A stretch of 64,000 bases of DNA, from contig NC_023137.1 in assembly GCF_000511385.1 (NCBI RefSeq), positions 2,797,001-2,861,000 of the forward strand. Reading direction: 5' to 3'. Positions 9,544 through 18,599 of this stretch are shown here, one piece after another (the stretch's first letter is position 1; the number at the start of each line of letters is the position of its first letter). The stretch comes from Phaeobacter gallaeciensis DSM 26640 (GTDB lineage Bacteria > Pseudomonadota > Alphaproteobacteria > Rhodobacterales > Rhodobacteraceae). The translations under genes and the position numbers were made by a program. The notes under the pieces were generated by a model. The model searched no databases and was not told where the DNA came from. It saw only the letters and a list, made by a program, of their open reading frames with translations.

Positions 9544-10071
9544 TCAGCGCGTGATTGTCCGCGTCATAACCAAAGTCGGCTCCTCACGGTACAGCGCATC
9601 GTGGCTCGGCTGATACCCGAGCTTCCTAGCGACTTTCACCGAAGCTGCATTTTCAGGGTCTAGAAGACAGCAGGTACGCTCCCATTGCGTGGCCTCCGCA
9701 GCCCATCGATGCATCCGGTCAACAGCCTCTGTTGCCAGCCCTTTCCCGTGGGCGGCAGGCATCAGGGCCCAGCCGGCCTCTGGTACCGCGCCAATCGGTG
9801 GATCAATGTCACGGTGATAATCCGCAAACCCTGCCGCCCCGATATAGCGCCCGTCCTCTCGCAGCGTCACCGCCCAGTAGCCAAAGCCAAGGGCCTGCCA
9901 GTGACCGATGTAGCGTAGCAACCGGGTCCAGGTCTCCTCGCGGCTGGCCGGGCGACCGATTGTGTGGCGCACCACCACAGGGTCCATCCACAACGCCAGC
10001 AACGCCTCGAAATCATCCAGCTGGTGCGGACGCAGAAGCAGGCGGTCCGTTGTCAAAGTTGGTCCTGTCAC
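9544..10071 (-). CDS. GNAT family N-acetyltransferase (RimJ/RimL-like)
   Basis: 175 residues. The N-terminus (TLTTDRLLLRPHQLDDFEAL) is typical of RimJ/RimL-type GNAT proteins, and the acetyl-CoA-binding region is represented by GWALMPAAHGKGLATEA followed by ENAASVKVARKLGY. The start is a GTG at 10071 that overlaps the stop of the ytoQ-like gene as GTGA, so the two are translationally coupled. The acetyl acceptor (ribosomal protein, other protein or small amine) cannot be told from sequence. Confidence 0.88.
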   Translation of the reverse strand: MTGPTLTTDRLLLRPHQLDDFEALLALWMDPVVVRHTIGRPASREETWTRLLRYIGHWQALGFGYWAVTLREDGRYIGAAGFADYHRDIDPPIGAVPEAGWALMPAAHGKGLATEAVDRMHRWAAEATQWERTCCLLDPENAASVKVARKLGYQPSHDALYREEPTLVMTRTITR

Positions 10072-10517
10072 GCAGGCAGGCTCCCCTTCAGCACATAGCG
10101 TAGGATTTCAACAACCTGCGCTGGCTCCTTCGCCACCGCCAGTGCGGCAGCATGAACTTCCTTCAAGGCGTGCTGATGCTCATCCTGTGACAGCACGATC
10201 AACGACTTACCAAGGGCTGCCGCATAACCGGCATCAAAAGCCGCGTTCCACTGTTTATACTTCTCACCAAATCGCACCACGACGATGTCGGCCTCTTCGA
10301 TCCCCTTGCGGGTCCGGATCGCGTTGATCTTGGCTCCCTTGTGATCATGCCAGAATTTGTTTGGCTCCGCCCCCAGAATGGCAACACCGCAATCGTCGCT
10401 GGCGTCATGATCGGTTACCGGGCTGTTGAACCGCACGTCCAGATCCTTAGCCCCGGCGATGATCTGATCGCGCCAATCGGTGTGAATTTCCCCTGAGAGA
10501 TAGATGTTCAACATCAT
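10068..10517 (-). CDS. YtoQ family protein
   Basis: 149 residues starting at one of two adjacent ATGs (10517 or 10514) with AGGAAAGGA upstream; longer in-frame starts lack a ribosome binding site. The sequence has the YtoQ family features: an N-terminal YLSGEIHTDWRDQI strand, a central DHDASDDCG segment and an ADIVVVRFGEKYKQWN stretch, resembling nucleoside 2-deoxyribosyltransferase-like folds. No reaction is established for the family. The downstream acetyltransferase overlaps it by four bases. Confidence 0.85.
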   Translation of the reverse strand: MMLNIYLSGEIHTDWRDQIIAGAKDLDVRFNSPVTDHDASDDCGVAILGAEPNKFWHDHKGAKINAIRTRKGIEEADIVVVRFGEKYKQWNAAFDAGYAAALGKSLIVLSQDEHQHALKEVHAAALAVAKEPAQVVEILRYVLKGSLPA

Positions 10518-10680
10518 GAAATGTCCTTTCCTGCGCCAGCGACAGGCGGGCGTAGCAAGACGTGCCGCATCCGTTTCACCGCTGGGGTCGTTCATTGATT
10601 GATGCCATTGCACCAGACACGGTGCCCGGCCGGTAAGCAGGCGGAGTATTCACCAGCCGGGAGCCTTCGTCCAGCCGACC

Positions 10681-11316
10681 TTAACGACGCCGGGCCACCA
10701 GGTAGCGACCAGGGGTAGATACCGGATAGTTGCCGGTTTCTACAATTTCGAAACCCGCCTGTTCCATCGCGGCCTCTAGATCTGCGACGCTGAGGAAACG
10801 CACGTTGCTCGGGGCCTGTCCAACCAACCGCATAAGCGGGATCACGGTCAGGAACATCCAATATTTGAAGCTGCCCCGTGCCTCACCCAGACAGGGCGTC
10901 TTGGAGATGAATAACTTGCCACTGGGCAGGCGTTCGGCAACCGACGAAAGCGCAGCGTCCAAATCCGGCACCAGATGCAACAGGTTGAAGGCCATCACGG
11001 CGTCAAACGGTCCGGCGGGCAACCCATCATCGCCGCATTGCTCAAACTGAATATTACCGGCTCCCGCCTCGGCAGCCCTGTCGCGGCCAATATCAAGCAT
11101 GGCATCCGACAGATCAGTTGCGGTGATCCTGCCAACTGCATCCGACAGTGCAATTGCTGTCGACCCGGTCCCACAGCCGATTTCCAATGCATGATCCCCC
11201 GCCGTGAGATAAGATCTGGTCCGCTCCAATGTGTATTGATAGGCGGCTTCATCCCTGATCTTTGATTTGGCGTATCTCTGGGCTATCCGGTTCCAGAAGC
11301 GAGCGTCGGCTGTCAT
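10681..11316 (-). CDS. Class I SAM-dependent methyltransferase
   Basis: 211 residues from the ATG at 11316, chosen because AAGGAGA precedes it; the open frame runs further upstream, over the divergent LysR gene, without a credible start. Motif I (ALEIGCGTGSTA) binds S-adenosylmethionine and is followed by the acidic ATDLSDAML strand and a PFDAVMAFNLLHLV motif, as in UbiE/Methyltransf_11 enzymes. The substrate is unknown. It is divergent from a LysR regulator with an 87-base gap that contains a palindrome, so the LysR protein probably controls it. Confidence 0.9.
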   Translation of the reverse strand: MTADARFWNRIAQRYAKSKIRDEAAYQYTLERTRSYLTAGDHALEIGCGTGSTAIALSDAVGRITATDLSDAMLDIGRDRAAEAGAGNIQFEQCGDDGLPAGPFDAVMAFNLLHLVPDLDAALSSVAERLPSGKLFISKTPCLGEARGSFKYWMFLTVIPLMRLVGQAPSNVRFLSVADLEAAMEQAGFEIVETGNYPVSTPGRYLVARRR

Positions 11317-11347
11317 CAGTCTTCTCCTTGAATGAGGATGACTTACC

Positions 11348-11406
11348 CATACGGGAACCAGCAATAAATTGCTGAAATTCGCAAGAGTGCTATACATTTC
11401 CGTATG
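11348..11406. promoter_or_regulatory. Divergent methyltransferase/LysR control region with nested inverted repeats
   Basis: A perfect palindrome CAGCAAT-AA-ATTGCTG lies at 11359-11374. It sits inside a wider inverted repeat, CATACGG at 11348-11354 and CCGTATG at 11400-11406, the latter covering the LysR start codon. The layout fits LysR autoregulation and divergent control; binding is inference. Confidence 0.45.
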
Positions 11407-12282
11407 GATGATCCGGACTGGAACCACATTCGCGCCTTCTTGGCGACCTCTGAGACAGGCTCTTTGTCTGCAGGGGCGCGCAAACTGGGCCTGACCCAGC
11501 CGACCCTGTCGCGACAGGTTGCAGCGCTTGAGGCAGACCTCGGAGTTCTGCTGTTCGAACGATTGGGGCGCGGCCTCGCGCTGACCTCGGCCGGACATGA
11601 TCTGCTGAGCCACAGCCGCAAGATGGGAGCCGCCGCTGAGGCACTGTCGCTCGCCGCCACCGGACAAGCGCAGGCTATCGAGGGCACGGTCCGAATAACC
11701 GCAAGCGACGTCATGTCGGCTTATGTGCTGCCCCCGGTCCTCCACCAGCTGAGACAGCGCGCGCCTAGGCTAACGATTGATGTGGTGGCTGCAAATGACA
11801 TTCGTGATCTGATGCGACGCGAGGCGGATATCGCCATCCGCCACGTGCGCCCGGATCAGCCCGAGCTGATTGCCCGTCTGGTCAGAGAGTCACACGCCCA
11901 TTTCTACGCTGCCACCAGTTATCTGAAGCGCCGGGGCCGCCCGCACTCACCCGAAGAAATGTCGCATCATGATTTTGTAGGCTTTGCCGATCTGGAGCGG
12001 TCGATTGAATTCATGGCCCCACTCGGCATCCACCTGACAGCGCAGAATTTTCGGATCAAATCAACCAGCGGCCTCGCTTCTTGGGAGTTGGTCAAACAGG
12101 GGTTTGGCATCTGTCCGATGATGACAGCTGTGGCAGATCCAACGCCCGGTATCGAACGCCTGTTGCCCGGTCTGGACCCGATCACCTTCCCGATCTGGCT
12201 AACCACACATCGGGAATTGCACACCAGCCGAAAGATCCGGCTGGTCTTTGATCTGCTCGCAGATTTCCTCAGCCACATATGA
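11404..12282 (+). CDS. LysR family transcriptional regulator
   Basis: 292 residues. The N-terminal winged helix-turn-helix is clear (FLATSETGSLSAGARKLG, TQPTLSRQVAALE, LFERLGRGLALT), followed by a two-lobed periplasmic-binding-like effector domain. The gene is divergent from the SAM methyltransferase and probably regulates it and itself. The effector is unknown. A strong hairpin terminator begins right after the stop. Confidence 0.93.
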   Translation: MDDPDWNHIRAFLATSETGSLSAGARKLGLTQPTLSRQVAALEADLGVLLFERLGRGLALTSAGHDLLSHSRKMGAAAEALSLAATGQAQAIEGTVRITASDVMSAYVLPPVLHQLRQRAPRLTIDVVAANDIRDLMRREADIAIRHVRPDQPELIARLVRESHAHFYAATSYLKRRGRPHSPEEMSHHDFVGFADLERSIEFMAPLGIHLTAQNFRIKSTSGLASWELVKQGFGICPMMTAVADPTPGIERLLPGLDPITFPIWLTTHRELHTSRKIRLVFDLLADFLSHI

Positions 12283-12310
12283 AAAACGCGCCCGGAGCCG
12301 GGCGCGTTTT
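12283..12310. terminator. Bidirectional rho-independent terminator between lysR and pheT
   Basis: A 13-base-pair perfect stem (AAAACGCGCCCGG with CCGGGCGCGTTTT) has a 2-base AG loop and T-runs on both strands. It serves the convergent LysR and pheT genes. Confidence 0.85.
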
Positions 12311-12354
12311 CCACATCATACCACCGGATAGGACCAATTGCCCTCAGTCTGCTG

Positions 12355-14751
12355 TTATCCGCGCAATGTGCCGCCAGTCGCCTTTGTGACCTTGGCCACG
12401 ATCTTGGCGCTGACCGCTTCGATGTCCTTTTCGGTCAGGGTCTTGTCGGTCGGTTGCAACCGCACGGTGATGGCCAGAGATTTGCTGCCCTCCCCCAGAC
12501 TGCCGCCGATGAACTCATCAAACACTCGCACGTCATCGATCAGTGTCTTATCCGCGCCAGCCGCTGCGTTGACCAGGGTCAGCGCCTCGACATCATCCGC
12601 CACGACAAAAGCAAAGTCACGCTCCACCGCCTGAAGATCGCTTTGGACCAATGCACCACGGTTGGCGCCGGATTTGCGCGGCATCGGCACCTCATCGGGC
12701 CAGATGGTAAAGGCCACGGCGGATCCTTTGATGCCCATTTCGCTCAGCACCTTGGGGTGCAATTCCCCAAAGACACCTAGCACCTTCTTCGGGCCGAGGC
12801 AGATCTTACCGTGCCGTCCCGGATGCCACCAGGACTGTGCCCCGCGCAGGATCTGTACCTTGGCAGGGGCGCCGATCGCCGCCAGAACCGCCTCAATATC
12901 AGCCTTGGCATCAAAGGTGTCGACCGCGCGGCTGGCACCATGCACATCCTTAGGACCGGTCCGTCCAACCAGCAGGCCTGAAATCAGGTTATGCTGCTCA
13001 CCCGGCTCGCCGCCGTGAAACGCAGGGCCTGCCTCGAACAACGCCAGATCCATGAAGCCCCGCGCCTGATTGCGTGCCGCAGCCTGGAGCAACCCCGGCA
13101 GCAAAGCCGGGCGCATATGCGACATCTCGGACGAGATCGGATTGGCCAGCATAGTGGCATCATCGCCACCGCCGAACAGCGCCGCAGAGGCCTTGTCAAT
13201 GAATGTGTAGCTCACCACCTCATTGTAACCAAGGCTGGCACAGGTCCGGCGCGCGATCTGCTGGCGGCGCTGCTGAGGTGTCATCACCGGTGCAGGCACA
13301 CCATCGGTCAGTCGCGGCAGAGGTTTGCCTTCCAGCTTTGTCAGAGACGCGATCCGCGCCACTTCCTCAACCAGATCGGCCTCCCCCATCACATCGGGGC
13401 GCCAGCTGGGAACATGGGCCATATTGCCTTCCAGGCGGAAGCCGAGCCGGGTCAGTGTCTGGCGTTGTTCGGATTCCGGGATATCCATGCCGACCAGCGA
13501 CTGAACCCGCTCAGGATCCAACTTATAAGCCCGCGCTTGATCTGGCACGGCCCCGGCGGTCACCACATTCGACGGCTCACCACCGCAGAGATCAAGGATC
13601 ATGCGGGTGGCATGGTCCAACCCCTCGCGCGTGTATTCAGGGTCGACGCCCCGCTCAAACCGATAGCGCGCGTCAGAGTTGATCTTGAGCGCCCGGCCCG
13701 TGGTCGCGATCTGAACATGGTCCCAAAAAGCACTCTCCAGGAAGACATCGGTGGTGCCTTCAGTGCAACCCGTCTCAGCCCCACCCATGATACCGGCAAT
13801 GCTTTCTGCGCCATTGTCGTCAGAAATCACCATCTGCCCCTCGCAGAGGGTGTAGTCCTTCTCATCCAGCGCCGTCAGCGTCTCGTCACCAGCGGCGCGG
13901 TGAACCCGCAGATTGCCAGCCACTTTTGCTGCATCAAACACATGCAGTGGACGGTTCTGATCGAAGGTGAAGTAGTTGGTGATATCCACCAAGGCCGAGA
14001 TCGGGCGCAGACCGATGGCGCTCAGCCGGTCCTGCAGCCACTGCGGGCTTGGGCCGTTCTTCACGCCCCGGATCAGGCGGCCGGTGAACAGCGGGCATCC
14101 GTCCAATGTATCCTCGGCGATCGCCACCTTGATTGGGCTGTCATAGCCGCCCTCAACCGGCTCAATCGTGAGCGGTTTCAGCGTGCCCAGACCGCGCGCG
14201 GCCAGATCACGGGCGATGCCGCGCACACCCAATGCATCCGGGCGGTTCGGAGTGATGGCAATCTCGATCACCGGATCCACCTTGGCCGGTTTATGCTCAG
14301 CCAGCCAATCGACGAAGCGATCCCCAACCTTTCCCGAGGGCAGCTCAATGATCCCGTCATGCTCGTCCGACAGCTCCAGCTCCCGCTCGGAGGCCATCAT
14401 GCCAAAGCTCTCAACGCCGCGGATCTTGCCAACACCGATGGTGATATCCAGGCCCGGAATATACATGCCCGGTTTACATACCACCACGGTGATGCCCTCG
14501 CGGGCGTTGGGCGCGCCGCAGATGATCTGCATCTCGCCTTCATCCGTGTCGACCTTACACACCCGCAGCTTGTCCGCGTCGGGGTGTTTCTCAGCATGTT
14601 TCACATAGCCCAGGGTAAAGTCCTTGAGCCGGTCGGCGGGGTTGGACACGCCCTCCACCTCAAGACCGAGATCGGTCAGGGTTTCTGTGATCTCCTCGAC
14701 CGATGCGTCGGTCTCGAGGTGGTCTTTCAGCCAAGAAAGAGTGAATTTCAT
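12355..14751 (-). CDS. pheT: Phenylalanine--tRNA ligase beta subunit
   Basis: 798 residues, normal for the bacterial subunit. In order: an N-terminal tRNA-binding (EMAP-like) domain at about 40-150 (HPDADKLRVCKVD), the B3/B4 editing domain, B5, the catalytic-like core, and a C-terminal FDX-ACB anticodon-binding domain (VERDFAFVVADDVEALTLVN). With PheS it forms an alpha2beta2 enzyme that charges tRNA-Phe; the beta subunit edits misacylated Tyr-tRNA. The gene lies downstream of pheS but is separated from it by two other genes, unlike the usual adjacent pheST. Confidence 0.98.
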   Translation of the reverse strand: MKFTLSWLKDHLETDASVEEITETLTDLGLEVEGVSNPADRLKDFTLGYVKHAEKHPDADKLRVCKVDTDEGEMQIICGAPNAREGITVVVCKPGMYIPGLDITIGVGKIRGVESFGMMASERELELSDEHDGIIELPSGKVGDRFVDWLAEHKPAKVDPVIEIAITPNRPDALGVRGIARDLAARGLGTLKPLTIEPVEGGYDSPIKVAIAEDTLDGCPLFTGRLIRGVKNGPSPQWLQDRLSAIGLRPISALVDITNYFTFDQNRPLHVFDAAKVAGNLRVHRAAGDETLTALDEKDYTLCEGQMVISDDNGAESIAGIMGGAETGCTEGTTDVFLESAFWDHVQIATTGRALKINSDARYRFERGVDPEYTREGLDHATRMILDLCGGEPSNVVTAGAVPDQARAYKLDPERVQSLVGMDIPESEQRQTLTRLGFRLEGNMAHVPSWRPDVMGEADLVEEVARIASLTKLEGKPLPRLTDGVPAPVMTPQQRRQQIARRTCASLGYNEVVSYTFIDKASAALFGGGDDATMLANPISSEMSHMRPALLPGLLQAAARNQARGFMDLALFEAGPAFHGGEPGEQHNLISGLLVGRTGPKDVHGASRAVDTFDAKADIEAVLAAIGAPAKVQILRGAQSWWHPGRHGKICLGPKKVLGVFGELHPKVLSEMGIKGSAVAFTIWPDEVPMPRKSGANRGALVQSDLQAVERDFAFVVADDVEALTLVNAAAGADKTLIDDVRVFDEFIGGSLGEGSKSLAITVRLQPTDKTLTEKDIEAVSAKIVAKVTKATGGTLRG

Positions 14752-14840
14752 CGGTCCGGTTTCCTATGGCAAGCCATGCATGTTGCAGCAGGCAATGACA
14801 AAGATTGCCCCCATGTGCAAGCCTTGGCGCGGCTCAGAGC

Positions 14841-15659
14841 CTAAGGATAGCTGGGGGTGAGGCCCAAAAGCTCATCCAGCTGCCGCCCGATCCAACCGTG
14901 CGGAATGAAATGCCCGCCGGGATGCAGATCCAGCGTGACATCGTGCCCCGCGCAGCTCCAGCTGGTGCGAGAAAAGGTCAGAAAGCTGCGCGCCTGCCAG
15001 TCCTTCTGCGGCGCACCTGCGCCCTCGCAACCAAATGCTCGCCGCCACAGAGCCACCGGATAGGTCACATCCTCCCCCGGCCCCATCGGAAAATCCATAA
15101 CCTGATCGGCAAGACCATGCACATGACGCACCTCCTCTGGGGTCTGCGGACAGGTCTCAGTCTGGTTAATGCTCCCCGCAACCGCCAAAAGCGCCGCCAC
15201 ATCCGCGCCGCTCTGGCAGACATAGCGCCAGGCCATTGCCGATCCGTAGGAGTAGCCGGACACATAGACCTTCTTCTGATCGACAGGATAGCGTTTGTTC
15301 ACATCGACCAGCACCGCATCGGCAAAAGGCACATCTTCGGTACTTGCAGTCCAGAAGTTCCAGCTCTTGCCGCGACCGTTGGGTGTCACCAGCAGGACCC
15401 CCCGCCGCTTTGCCGACGCCCCCACCCTGTCAGATCGTTGGGCATGTTTGCCCGTCCGGGACCATCCGTGAAAATGCAGCAATACAGGCAAAGGCGAGAC
15501 ACCGTCCCAGCCCTCCGGCTCCAGAACGTGATAAGACCTTTCGCCCAACGCACAGGCAACATCCGCGCCACAGGGGGCGCCGTTGCCCTTCCATGGCCCC
15601 ATCGCGAGGGCAGAGGTGGCAGTCAGGACAGCAGCAAGGGGTAGAAGAAATCGCATCAT
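14841..15659 (-). CDS. PHB depolymerase / LpqC-like secreted esterase
   Basis: About 272 residues from the paired ATGs at 15659/15656. An N-terminal signal peptide (MRFLLPLAAVLTATSALA) indicates export. The alpha/beta-hydrolase fold shows an oxyanion HFHGWS region, nucleophile elbow GYSYGS and a late GGHFIPHGW that should supply the catalytic histidine. This places it with polyhydroxybutyrate depolymerase/feruloyl esterase-like (LpqC) proteins. Several cysteines fit a disulfide-bonded periplasmic protein. The substrate is unknown; intracellular PHB degradation is unlikely with a signal peptide. It lies between the wHTH/membrane gene and pheT. Confidence 0.82.
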   Translation of the reverse strand: MMRFLLPLAAVLTATSALAMGPWKGNGAPCGADVACALGERSYHVLEPEGWDGVSPLPVLLHFHGWSRTGKHAQRSDRVGASAKRRGVLLVTPNGRGKSWNFWTASTEDVPFADAVLVDVNKRYPVDQKKVYVSGYSYGSAMAWRYVCQSGADVAALLAVAGSINQTETCPQTPEEVRHVHGLADQVMDFPMGPGEDVTYPVALWRRAFGCEGAGAPQKDWQARSFLTFSRTSWSCAGHDVTLDLHPGGHFIPHGWIGRQLDELLGLTPSYP

Positions 15660-15808
15660 GGCCGCGAGACTAGCCGACACTGCCCACCTGTCACGTCACA
15701 TGTTTGTGGGCGGAGGCAAACGAAACCCCAGGGGTGCACCGCAGCCTAAGTGAACGCATCGCTCCCGCCCTGCGACGGGTTAGGCGTGATGCAGAACTAC
15801 GCCCTGTG

Positions 15809-16270
15809 CTAAGGCTTTGGTGCACCGAAGTAGTATACAGCCCAACTCACCGCCAAGCTTGCGACGACGCTAACTACAATCGTTGGCAGATTGGTCAACA
15901 GCTGCCTAGACCAAGCTCTATACCAAACCTTTTTGTTTTGCTCGTTTAGATAATCCTGCCCAGCCATAGACAGCTCATACCCTATCAGACTGATCTTGCG
16001 AGTATCCTCATTGAAGAAATGTATGCCGCCCCCAGCCTTAGGATCCTTCTCCAACCAACCCTTCTCTACCAAATAGTTTAGATAGAAACGAAGAAGACTT
16101 TCGGAGTTTACTGGGTTCGTGGAGAAGCCCTGTTTCTCAATGTAAGCGAGGCTATTTTGACGAGAATGAGCTGAGGCGCTGCTCGCTACAAATCTGAGGA
16201 CTTGCAGCACCTCTCCGTCTTTCACCTGATACTTCGGTTTATAGGAGCCATTCGCCCCCTGAACTATCAC
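15809..16270 (-). CDS. Hypothetical protein: winged-helix-like domain with C-terminal membrane anchor
   Basis: 153 residues, not recognised as a named family. Residues ~15-110 look like a winged-helix fold ([43 protein letters not shown]). A single hydrophobic helix near the C-terminus ([19 protein letters not shown]) would anchor it with the N-terminal domain in the cytoplasm. The start is a GTG overlapping the pheS stop as GTGA, so it is probably translated by coupling to pheS. Base composition is visibly more AT-rich than pheS and pheT, suggesting acquisition into the pheST operon. Function unknown. Confidence 0.65.
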   Translation of the reverse strand: MIVQGANGSYKPKYQVKDGEVLQVLRFVASSASAHSRQNSLAYIEKQGFSTNPVNSESLLRFYLNYLVEKGWLEKDPKAGGGIHFFNEDTRKISLIGYELSMAGQDYLNEQNKKVWYRAWSRQLLTNLPTIVVSVVASLAVSWAVYYFGAPKP

Positions 16271-17340
16271 CTACTCAAACCACCGTGCAGCGTCGGCACG
16301 TCCAGGCATTGGAACCCATAGTGGCGCAACCAGCGCAGGTCGCTGTCGAAGAAGGCGCGCAGATCGGGGATGCCGTATTTCAGCATCGCAATCCGGTCGA
16401 TGCCCATCCCGAAGGCAAAGCCCTGATAGACCTCCGGATCGATCCCGCCGGCCGCGATTACCTTGGGATGCACCATGCCGGAGCCAAGGATTTCCAGCCA
16501 GTCGTCGCCCTCACCGATTTTCAGTGTGCCATCTTTCCAGGAGCAGCGAATATCAACCTCTGCCGACGGCTCGGTGAAGGGGAAATGCGAGGCGCGGAAG
16601 CGCAGATCGACGCTGTCCACCTCAAAGTAGGATTTCACGAACTCTTCCAGCACCCACTTCAGGTTGGCCATCGAGATGTCCTTGTCGAGGGCGAGGCCTT
16701 CGACCTGGTGAAACATCGGTGTGTGAGTCTGGTCGTAGTCCGCACGATACACACCACCCGGACAGATGATGCGCAGCGGCGCGCCCATCTTCTCCATCGA
16801 GCGGATCTGCACCGGCGATGTGTGCGTGCGCAGCACATGCGGCGGGCGGTCGTCGCCCTCCGCGCGGTGCATGTAAAACGTGTCCATCTCGGCGCGGGCC
16901 GGGTGATGGCCAGGGATATTCAGCGCGTCGAAATTGTACCAGTCGGTATCAATGCGCGGGCCTTCGGCCACGGAGAACCCCAGCTCAGCGAAAATCGCCG
17001 TCAGCTCTTCGCTGGCCTGGCTGATCGGATGCAGCGTGCCGTTGCGGGTCGGGCGGGTCGGCAGTGTGACATCCAGCCATTCGGTCCGCAGGCGTGCGTC
17101 CAGCGCGGCATCGGCAAGCCCTGCTTTCTTCGCAGACAGCGCTGCGTTAATCTCATCCTTCAGCGCGTTGAGAGCCGGTCCTGCGACCTGACGCTCTTCC
17201 GGCGTCATCTTGCCCAGCTCGCGCATCTTAAGGCTCACTTCGCCTTTTTTGCCAACCGCCGAGACCCGGATGGCCTCCAGCGCGTTCTCATCGGCAGCAT
17301 CGGCGATCTGCCCGAGATATTTTGCTTTAAGATCGTCCAT
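16267..17340 (-). CDS. pheS: Phenylalanine--tRNA ligase alpha subunit
   Basis: 357 residues. An N-terminal coiled-coil tRNA-binding arm (about 1-85) is followed by the class II catalytic core. Motif 2 is seen as [20 protein letters not shown] and motif 3 as [21 protein letters not shown]-like ending ([10 protein letters not shown]) is characteristic. It pairs with PheT to charge tRNA-Phe in the cytoplasm. It lies downstream of rpmI-rplT, a conserved ribosomal/synthetase neighbourhood, but a terminator separates it from rplT. Its stop overlaps the start of an unrelated small gene. Confidence 0.98.
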   Translation of the reverse strand: MDDLKAKYLGQIADAADENALEAIRVSAVGKKGEVSLKMRELGKMTPEERQVAGPALNALKDEINAALSAKKAGLADAALDARLRTEWLDVTLPTRPTRNGTLHPISQASEELTAIFAELGFSVAEGPRIDTDWYNFDALNIPGHHPARAEMDTFYMHRAEGDDRPPHVLRTHTSPVQIRSMEKMGAPLRIICPGGVYRADYDQTHTPMFHQVEGLALDKDISMANLKWVLEEFVKSYFEVDSVDLRFRASHFPFTEPSAEVDIRCSWKDGTLKIGEGDDWLEILGSGMVHPKVIAAGGIDPEVYQGFAFGMGIDRIAMLKYGIPDLRAFFDSDLRWLRHYGFQCLDVPTLHGGLSR

Positions 17341-17520
17341 GACGGTCCCCTGAATAATGCTGCCGCTCTGCTATCACAGCAGAGGCTGAAAGCAAGCATT
17401 TGCACCAGCTCTCAGCCAATCAGGACGCAACCGCGGCAATCCGGCAGCCCCCACGCGCACCCGACGCCTGCCGCGACGCCGCAGACCGGGCGAATACAGG
17501 CAAATGAGGGCGCAACATAC

Positions 17521-17550
17521 AAAACGGGCCGTTCTTTACAGAACGGCCCG
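17521..17550 (-). terminator. Rho-independent terminator after rplT
   Basis: A perfect 11-base-pair stem (CGGGCCGTTCT with AGAACGGCCCG, 17525-17550) with a 4-base loop is followed on the minus strand by TTTTGTATG. It separates rpmI-rplT from pheS. Confidence 0.85.
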
Positions 17551-17574
17551 CTTGAAATAATCCTGTGCCTGAAT

Positions 17575-17940
17575 TTAGGCAGCCAGGGCGCTCTGTGCTT
17601 GCTTCACGATCGCACCGAAAGCTTCGGGTTCGTGGACGGCCAGATCGGCCAGCACTTTACGGTCCACTTCGATCCCGGCCAGGGTCAGGCCATTGATGAA
17701 GCGGGAGTATGTCAGAGCCTCGTCGTGGCTACGCACAGCTGCGTTGATCCGCTGGATCCACAGCGCGCGGAAATTCCGCTTGCGGTTCTTACGGTCGCGA
17801 GTTGCGTATTGGTTTGCCTTGTCAACGGCCTGACGCGCTACCTTGAAGGTATTCTTGCGGCGGCCATAATAGCCTTTTGCGGCCTTGATGACTTTCTTGT
17901 GACGGGCGTGAGTTGTGGTACCACCTTTAACGCGGGACAT
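17575..17940 (-). CDS. rplT: 50S ribosomal protein L20
   Basis: 121 residues, normal length. It begins [16 protein letters not shown] and contains [19 protein letters not shown] and [18 protein letters not shown], all diagnostic for L20, which binds 23S rRNA early in 50S assembly. It is 15 bases downstream of rpmI in the usual order. infC is not in the immediate neighbourhood. Confidence 0.99.
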   Translation of the reverse strand: MSRVKGGTTTHARHKKVIKAAKGYYGRRKNTFKVARQAVDKANQYATRDRKNRKRNFRALWIQRINAAVRSHDEALTYSRFINGLTLAGIEVDRKVLADLAVHEPEAFGAIVKQAQSALAA

Positions 17941-17955
17941 ATCTCAGATCTCCTC

Positions 17956-18156
17956 TTAGCGGTCGTAGGGCATGAAGCCCTTGACGATCTTTGCGTCGGG
18001 TGCCGACAGGGTAGTGGTGCCGCGGGCGTCGCGGATGAACTTACGGGTCCGCTTGATCATGCCGTGGCGCTTGCCGGCCTGACCTGCGAGAACCTTGCCG
18101 GTCGCGGTCACTTTAAAGCGCTTCTTGGCGCTCGATTTTGTCTTCATTTTGGGCAT
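17956..18156 (-). CDS. rpmI: 50S ribosomal protein L35
   Basis: 66 residues from the ATG at 18156 ([15 protein letters not shown]), with AAGGAGA five bases upstream; an in-frame ATG five codons earlier lacks a better site. The basic, lysine- and arginine-rich sequence with [18 protein letters not shown] is typical of L35. It precedes rplT in an operon. Confidence 0.98.
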   Translation of the reverse strand: MPKMKTKSSAKKRFKVTATGKVLAGQAGKRHGMIKRTRKFIRDARGTTTLSAPDAKIVKGFMPYDR

Positions 18157-18342
18157 TTCCGTCTCCTTCAATGCGGGTTCGGTCTATGCGCGACTCGGCA
18201 TGCCACTCTGGCCGGCCACGCGAACAGGGGTGCCGTTTACGCAAGCCGGGTCATAAGGGCAAGCAGATTCTTCACATGAGGCACCAAGATTTCGCATTCA
18301 GGCCCGACGGGACCGGCTGCCCCAATCACCCTACTGCCAAGG

Positions 18343-18564
18343 TCAGGTAAATCGGCCAATCACCCGGAAAATTGCCTTGGGGATATCATCGACCTGATAG
18401 CCTCCGGATTTGGTGCTGAACGCATATAGGAGCAGACCAACCGCCAGGACAAGAAAAACCGCCGACACCCTGGGGGTGCGGCGGTCGCTTGCGGCAGACA
18501 AAAGAGCGGGGATTGCCAAAAAGGCGAGCAAGAGCCCAAGCACCAGTGCCAGATCCGTATCCAT
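18343..18564 (-). CDS. Small two-helix membrane protein, hypothetical
   Basis: 73 residues with two hydrophobic helices (LALVLGLLLAFLAIPALL and AVFLVLAVGLLLYAF) joined by a basic loop (SDRRTPR). It lies between pyk and rpmI on the same strand, 35 bases after the pyk stop. No named family was recognised. Coding potential is supported by the clean membrane topology and position. Confidence 0.7.
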   Translation of the reverse strand: MDTDLALVLGLLLAFLAIPALLSAASDRRTPRVSAVFLVLAVGLLLYAFSTKSGGYQVDDIPKAIFRVIGRFT

Positions 18565-18599
18565 GCTGCGCGTCCTTATTGAGATAAGACGCGATCAGG

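Noticed and set aside
12991..14844. A 617-codon plus-strand open frame
   Set aside because: It is antisense to pheT, lacks any recognisable domain and has histidine/arginine-rich shadow composition caused by high-GC codon bias.
16285..18279. A 664-codon plus-strand open frame
   Set aside because: It runs antisense through pheS, rplT and rpmI, which are certain genes.
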